Part shown: piece after piece, positions 60,849 to 64,000 of the stretch
Layout of the letters: the number at the start of each line of letters is the position of its first letter
Position numbering within the stretch: position 1 is the first letter of the stretch
Assembly (NCBI GenBank): GCA_902492065.1
Contig: CABUKE010000005.1
Coordinates: forward strand, 62,001 to 126,000
Length of the DNA stretch: 64,000 nucleotides
Direction of reading: 5' to 3'
From: an uncultured Eubacteriales bacterium
GTDB taxonomy: Bacteria > Bacillota > Clostridia > UBA1381 > UMGS1253
Program-made: the position numbers and the translations under genes
The notes under the pieces: generated by a model
Database searches by the model: none
What the model saw: only the letters and a program-made list of their open reading frames with translations
Told to the model about the DNA's origin: nothing

Positions 60849-61052
60849 ATGAGCGTTAATTATGGAAGGGAAATGTATGCGGGTGTTTTGTTAGAAATAT
60901 CGTCAGTATTAAACCAAATATACGCGGATGGTTGTACACCTAAATTCTTGGATTATGTAAAAGATAATCTTTCGGATATCCTACAAAGGCATATTGAGGT
61001 GCAATGCGAAGCGTACCGGAAACTTTGCATAAAAAAGGAGGCCAACCCATGA
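60849..61052 (+). CDS. Small hypothetical phage protein
   Basis: 67 residues, soluble and alpha-helical by eye. No family recognised. A purine-rich site precedes the ATG. Its stop overlaps the start of a 23-residue peptide gene (ATGA). Confidence 0.65.
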   Translation: MSVNYGREMYAGVLLEISSVLNQIYADGCTPKFLDYVKDNLSDILQRHIEVQCEAYRKLCIKKEANP

Positions 61053-61120
61053 ACACAGGAATCGCAATCACGCTCATCATATGCCTGACAATTATCATAC
61101 TGACGTGGGAGCGGAAATGA
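61049..61120 (+). CDS. 23-residue hydrophobic peptide
   Basis: MNTGIAITLIICLTIIILTW followed by ERK: a single predicted membrane helix with a charged tail. AAAAGGAGG lies eight bases upstream, and the start overlaps the upstream stop, supporting coupled translation. It is too short to assign. Confidence 0.5.
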   Translation: MNTGIAITLIICLTIIILTWERK

Positions 61121-61135
61121 AAGGAGGTGAGAGAA

Positions 61136-61330
61136 ATGGGGAGAGAAAAAGAAATGCTCCGGGAACAAATGCTGGTTATACGCAACGCATTTCCAAATAA
61201 GGAGATGTTAATGCCCAGTGAAGTTGCCAGATGGATGCATAAAGACCCGCGCACAGTAAAGCGTCTTTTTAGTTTTAAACCAGGCATTGGCATTTCGGTA
61301 ATACAATTAGCTCGTGAAATGTTACCATAA
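61136..61330 (+). CDS. Small helix-turn-helix protein (excisionase-like)
   Basis: 64 residues: LMPSEVARWMHKDPRTVKRLF is a MerR/Xis-like winged helix. AAGGAGGTGA precedes the ATG at 61136 with a spacing of five; a GTG at 61127 is possible. Excisionase or regulator. Confidence 0.6.
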   Translation: MGREKEMLREQMLVIRNAFPNKEMLMPSEVARWMHKDPRTVKRLFSFKPGIGISVIQLAREMLP

Positions 61331-61348
61331 CCCAAAGGAGGCGTACCA

Positions 61349-61507
61349 ATGATAAAAAAACTGACCGGCCTAAGCATGGGCAGGAAAGAGCTTGCCGTAT
61401 CTGTACTGACATCCCTCGGCCTGCTTGCCGTTCTCTACGGTACATACTGGCTTGGCATGTTTGTACTAAACTACATGGAGGCAAGGTTAGGAGGCACAGG
61501 CGCATGA
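61349..61507 (+). CDS. 52-residue membrane protein
   Basis: MIKKLTGLSMGRKELAVSV then a hydrophobic helix (LLAVLYGTYWLGMFVLNY) and a short tail. AAAGGAGG precedes the ATG. The stop overlaps the next start (ATGA). Confidence 0.55.
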   Translation: MIKKLTGLSMGRKELAVSVLTSLGLLAVLYGTYWLGMFVLNYMEARLGGTGA

Positions 61508-62514
61508 ACAAGTACGAACTGACAAATGAAACTATTATCCATTTCGGACATACCTTATACCGAATCCGCGCGTTGAAAGACTTTGCAGACGTAAAAGCGG
61601 AAGATTTAGGCGGCTATATAGAAAAGGAGAGCAATTTATCGCAATACGGCAACGCATGGGTATACGGCAACGCACGGGTATGCGGCGACGCACGGGTATG
61701 CGGCAACGCACAGGTATACGGCAACGCACAGGTATACGGTGGCGCACGGGTATACGGCGATGCACAGATATACGGCGATGCACAGGTATACGGCAACGCA
61801 CGGGTATACGGCGATGCACGGGTATACGGCGATGCACGGGTTTGCGGCGACGCACGGGTATGCGGCGACGCACGGGTATGCGACAGCGCACGGGTATACG
61901 GCGATGCACGGGTATACGGCGATGCACAGATATACGGCGATGCACAGGTATACGGCAACGCACGGGTATACGGCGATGCACGGGTATACGGCGATGCACG
62001 GGTATACGGCAACGCACAGGTATACGGCAACGCATGGGTATACGGCAACGCACAGGTATACGGCGGCGCACGGGTATACGGCGATGCACAGATATACGGC
62101 GATGCACAGGTATGCGGCAACGCACAGGCATACGGCGATACACAGGTATGCGACAGCGCACGGGTATACGGCGATGCACGGGTATGCGGCAACGCACAGG
62201 TATACGGCAACGCATGGGTATACGGCAACGCACGGGTTTGCGGCGACGCACGGGTATGCGACAGCGCATGTGTATACGGCAGAACCCAAATAGCAAACAA
62301 TTTTGACTATCTATATTTTCGCGGATTTGGAAGAGAAGCCCGACCGACCACGATTTTCCGCACAAAAGACAATATAATCATGGTAAAATGCGACTGTTTT
62401 GATGGGGATTTGCAGCAGTTTGAGGAACAGGTACACAAAACGTACGCAGGCACAAAGCACGAAGCGGAATACATGGAGGTGATAGCAGGTGCAAAAGCGC
62501 ATTTTAAGGTATAA
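61504..62514 (+). CDS. Phage hexapeptide-repeat beta-helix protein (YdcK-like ends)
   Basis: 336 residues. Residues 1-47 (LYRIRALKDFADVKAEDLGGYIEKESNLSQ) and 264-336 resemble a phage/YdcK-type family. Between them are 36 consecutive hexapeptides of type (Y/C)(G/D)(N/D/G/S)A(R/Q/W)(V/I), which should form a left-handed beta-helix with 12 turns. The coding DNA is an 18-bp tandem repeat. Function unknown. Start overlaps the previous stop. Confidence 0.75.
   Translation: MNKYELTNETIIHFGHTLYRIRALKDFADVKAEDLGGYIEKESNLSQYGNAWVYGNARVCGDARVCGNAQVYGNAQVYGGARVYGDAQIYGDAQVYGNARVYGDARVYGDARVCGDARVCGDARVCDSARVYGDARVYGDAQIYGDAQVYGNARVYGDARVYGDARVYGNAQVYGNAWVYGNAQVYGGARVYGDAQIYGDAQVCGNAQAYGDTQVCDSARVYGDARVCGNAQVYGNAWVYGNARVCGDARVCDSACVYGRTQIANNFDYLYFRGFGREARPTTIFRTKDNIIMVKCDCFDGDLQQFEEQVHKTYAGTKHEAEYMEVIAGAKAHFKV
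61645..62292. repeat. 36 x 18-bp tandem repeat with 9-unit super-period
   Basis: Units differ by few bases, mostly at the second, third and fifth codons. Units 7-8, 16-17 and 25-26 are identical in protein, showing a period of 9 units (162 bp). All six reading frames are open across almost the whole block. Confidence 0.9.
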
Positions 62515-62614
62515 AAAAGACCCCGCGCGGAGCGGCAACTCACGCGCAGGGCGAACCAATGCAAACACAGTATATCACACGTGATATGCTTTGTCAAACG
62601 AAAGGATGAAAAAC

Positions 62615-63061
62615 ATGAAATCATGGGAATACAAAGCTCAAAAATATATATTTAAAAAATTATTCAACGGTGAATTCGTCATATGCGAGCATATAGAACC
62701 GGGCCGGGTCGCCGTATCGGATGGCGTTTGGATTTTCGTTTTTGAAGAAAATCAAATCATATTCAACCTTGAAAAATGCACAGAAACGAACAAAATTTCC
62801 ACAATACTTAACAGCGTAGAAGCTTCCGAAGTAAAGCCGACAGAATCAATGTCCGGGGCGATGGGCGGAACAATATACCGAAGACTTGCACCGAAAACCG
62901 AGGAAGGGAACGATGTCTGGATTAAAGAAGACTTTGTGAAACGCTTTGCAAAGTACGATTTTTATTACGGGGGCGGCCCAACCCCTGTTTCTGTACGGGA
63001 CAAAGAGGACAAGCTGATTGCGGCAATTATGCAGCGCGCAAAATTTGGAAAACAAGCATAA
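62615..63061 (+). CDS. Hypothetical phage protein
   Basis: 148 residues from the ATG eight bases after AAAGGA. Beta-rich start (MKSWEYKAQKYIFKKL) and a Gly-rich middle (GGGPTPVSVRDKED). No family recognised. Between repeat protein and SSB, so perhaps replication-linked. Confidence 0.55.
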   Translation: MKSWEYKAQKYIFKKLFNGEFVICEHIEPGRVAVSDGVWIFVFEENQIIFNLEKCTETNKISTILNSVEASEVKPTESMSGAMGGTIYRRLAPKTEEGNDVWIKEDFVKRFAKYDFYYGGGPTPVSVRDKEDKLIAAIMQRAKFGKQA

Positions 63062-63137
63062 ACCGCACCAACCGCCGTCCGCGTACCACCAAAGGCGGGC
63101 GGCGGCTGGCTTTTGTGTATAAAGATGGAGGAAGTAC

Positions 63138-63260
63138 ATGTTTTGTAAAGGATGTATTTATTGCGATTTGCATGGCATTCCTTTTTGTAAATTGTTATGG
63201 CGCACAAACCTTGAAAGAATCGTGGAATGTGACAAACGAAAGGTAAAAGAAGATGAATAA
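63138..63260 (+). CDS. 40-residue Cys-rich peptide
   Basis: MFCKGCIYCDLHGIPFCKLL contains four Cys and one His near its start in C-x2-C-x2-C spacing, so it may bind zinc. GGAGG lies six bases upstream. The end overlaps the ssb start. Confidence 0.5.
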   Translation: MFCKGCIYCDLHGIPFCKLLWRTNLERIVECDKRKVKEDE

Positions 63261-63693
63261 AACCATATTAGTAGGCCGCTTGACGGCCGACCCGGAGCTG
63301 AAGGCGACGACGAGCGGCGTCAGCGTGTGCAGCTTCACCGTAGCGGTGAACCGCAGGTTCGCGCGCGCGGGCGAGGAGCGCAAGGCAGACTTTATTAATT
63401 GTGTCGCATGGCGGCAGACGGCGGAGTTTATCTGCAATTATTTTGCAAAGGGCCGGATGATTGGTCTTGTTGGGTCGATTCAGACGCGTGACTGGACGGA
63501 TGCAGACGGGCGCAAGCGTTACGCGACAGAGGTCATCGCCGACGAGGCGTGCTTTACGGAGAGCAAGACGGAGGAACACCGCGCGCAGCAATCGCAGCGC
63601 GCGCCGTATCAGTCCGCACCGCAGAGCTTTGACGCGCTCCCGGACGGGGCGGACTTTATGCCCGGCGTGTCGGACGACGATTTGCCGTGGTAG
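63253..63693 (+). CDS. ssb: Single-strand DNA-binding protein
   Basis: 146 residues: OB fold with NKTILVGRLTADPELKATTSG, FINCVAWRQTAEFICNYFAKGRMIGLVGSIQTR, a Gln/Pro-rich tail and the tip DDDLPW. The tip normally reads DDDIPF, so a Trp end is slightly unusual. It protects single-stranded DNA in replication and recombination. Confidence 0.95.
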   Translation: MNKTILVGRLTADPELKATTSGVSVCSFTVAVNRRFARAGEERKADFINCVAWRQTAEFICNYFAKGRMIGLVGSIQTRDWTDADGRKRYATEVIADEACFTESKTEEHRAQQSQRAPYQSAPQSFDALPDGADFMPGVSDDDLPW

Positions 63694-63704
63694 GAGGCGG
63701 TAGC

Positions 63705-63821
63705 ATGGATATTATGGATTTTATTACGGAAATTTCGATCATACGGCAAAAGCTGGAATTACAGCTTGGAAAGGGGACAAAACCGTGCGGAAATCCAAAT
63801 ACAACAACCAAAAAACCGTAG
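63705..63821 (+). CDS. 38-residue hypothetical protein
   Basis: MDIMDFITEISIIRQKLELQ then a Gly/Lys/Thr-rich end. GGAGG precedes the ATG. It overlaps the next gene in another frame. Weak. Confidence 0.35.
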   Translation: MDIMDFITEISIIRQKLELQLGKGTKPCGNPNTTTKKP

Positions 63822-64000
63822 TAAACGGGATACGGTTCGACAGCAAACGGGAGGCAAACCGATACTGCGAACTGCTTCTGCTTGCGCGCGCTGGCGAGAT
63901 AACAAATTTACAGCGTCAGGTGCGCTATACGCTGATTCCGAAGCAGGACGGCGAGCGGGCGTGCTTCTATGTTGCAGATTTTGTGTACACAGATAAAGCG
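63785..64000 (+). CDS. DUF1064 phage protein (partial, runs past window)
   Basis: GTG start behind AAAGGGG; 72 codons are visible with no stop. VRKSKYNNQKTVVNGIRFDS, REANRYCELLLLARAGEI and YVADFVY are the DUF1064 pattern (a nuclease-like fold suspected). The C-terminus is beyond the window. Confidence 0.75.
   Translation, partial: MRKSKYNNQKTVVNGIRFDSKREANRYCELLLLARAGEITNLQRQVRYTLIPKQDGERACFYVADFVYTDKA

Noticed and set aside
61645..62292. CRISPR array
   Set aside because: The units are contiguous 18-mers without spacers and lie in a coding frame.
61535..62365. Long antisense open frames in the 18-bp repeat
   Set aside because: They are Arg/Cys/His or Pro/Thr-rich and arise because the repeat has no stop codon in any frame; not listed as genes.

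Overview
The window looks like the chromosome of a moderately GC-rich anaerobic Firmicute of class Clostridia, probably a gut fibre degrader. This is inferred from the V-type ATPase, class II aldolases with a PEP:sugar phosphotransferase system, RNase M5, CoaX, FtsEX/CtpA, strong AGGAGG-type ribosome binding sites, frequent TTG starts and several plant- or mucin-glycan enzymes. No marker here names a species. The right end (about 57.1-64 kb) is visibly more AT-rich and is the left part of an integrated phage-like element.

Layout. 0-10 kb: V-type ATPase operon in the order G/H-C-I-K-F-[HD protein]-E-A-B-D, followed by a radical SAM gene and a terminator. 10-15 kb: lipoprotein plus XRE regulator, divergent WG-repeat protein and URO-D-like protein, RNase P RNA, a GNAT acetyltransferase, a lone PAS protein, and a 225-nt candidate structured RNA with its own promoter and terminator. 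15-23 kb: a self-contained fructose-type PTS operon (PRD regulator, HPr, EI, EIIA, EIIB, EIIC) ending in two class II aldolases. 23-33 kb: a secreted protein with a copper-amine-oxidase-N-like tail, a CocE-type hydrolase, a PucR/CdaR regulator, then ftsE-ftsX-M23 peptidase and ctpA (cell-wall remodelling). 33-41 kb: an ECF-like sigma factor with a large extra domain, coaX, a phosphoesterase, AraC/GH10 xylanase, uridine phosphorylase, LemA and TPM proteins. 41-48 kb: AraC, an SdpI-like protein, alpha-L-fucosidase and L-fucose isomerase, then paired ribbon-helix-helix genes around a FAD/Rieske oxidoreductase. 48-57 kb: galT-galK, a DUF4886 hydrolase, a PQ-loop protein, rnmV, small regulators, oligogalacturonate lyase, a Cof-type phosphatase and an AKR-like protein.

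57.1-64 kb: the element. Its left edge is a 28-bp copy of the 3' end of tRNA-Trp (including CCA), beside a tyrosine integrase. Leftward genes are the integrase, a DinD fragment, an ImmA-type protease, a membrane protein and a cI-like repressor. Rightward genes are a Cro-like regulator, very small proteins, a giant hexapeptide-repeat protein, SSB and a DUF1064 protein cut by the window end. The two sets are controlled by what read as face-to-face promoters with two matching operators and a 26-bp inverted repeat covering both start regions.

The most interesting items are this switch region, the 648-bp 18-mer repeat that is open in all six frames, the candidate 6S-like RNA, the PTS-aldolase operon and the altered FtsE motifs. 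All functional calls come from reading motifs; no database search was run.
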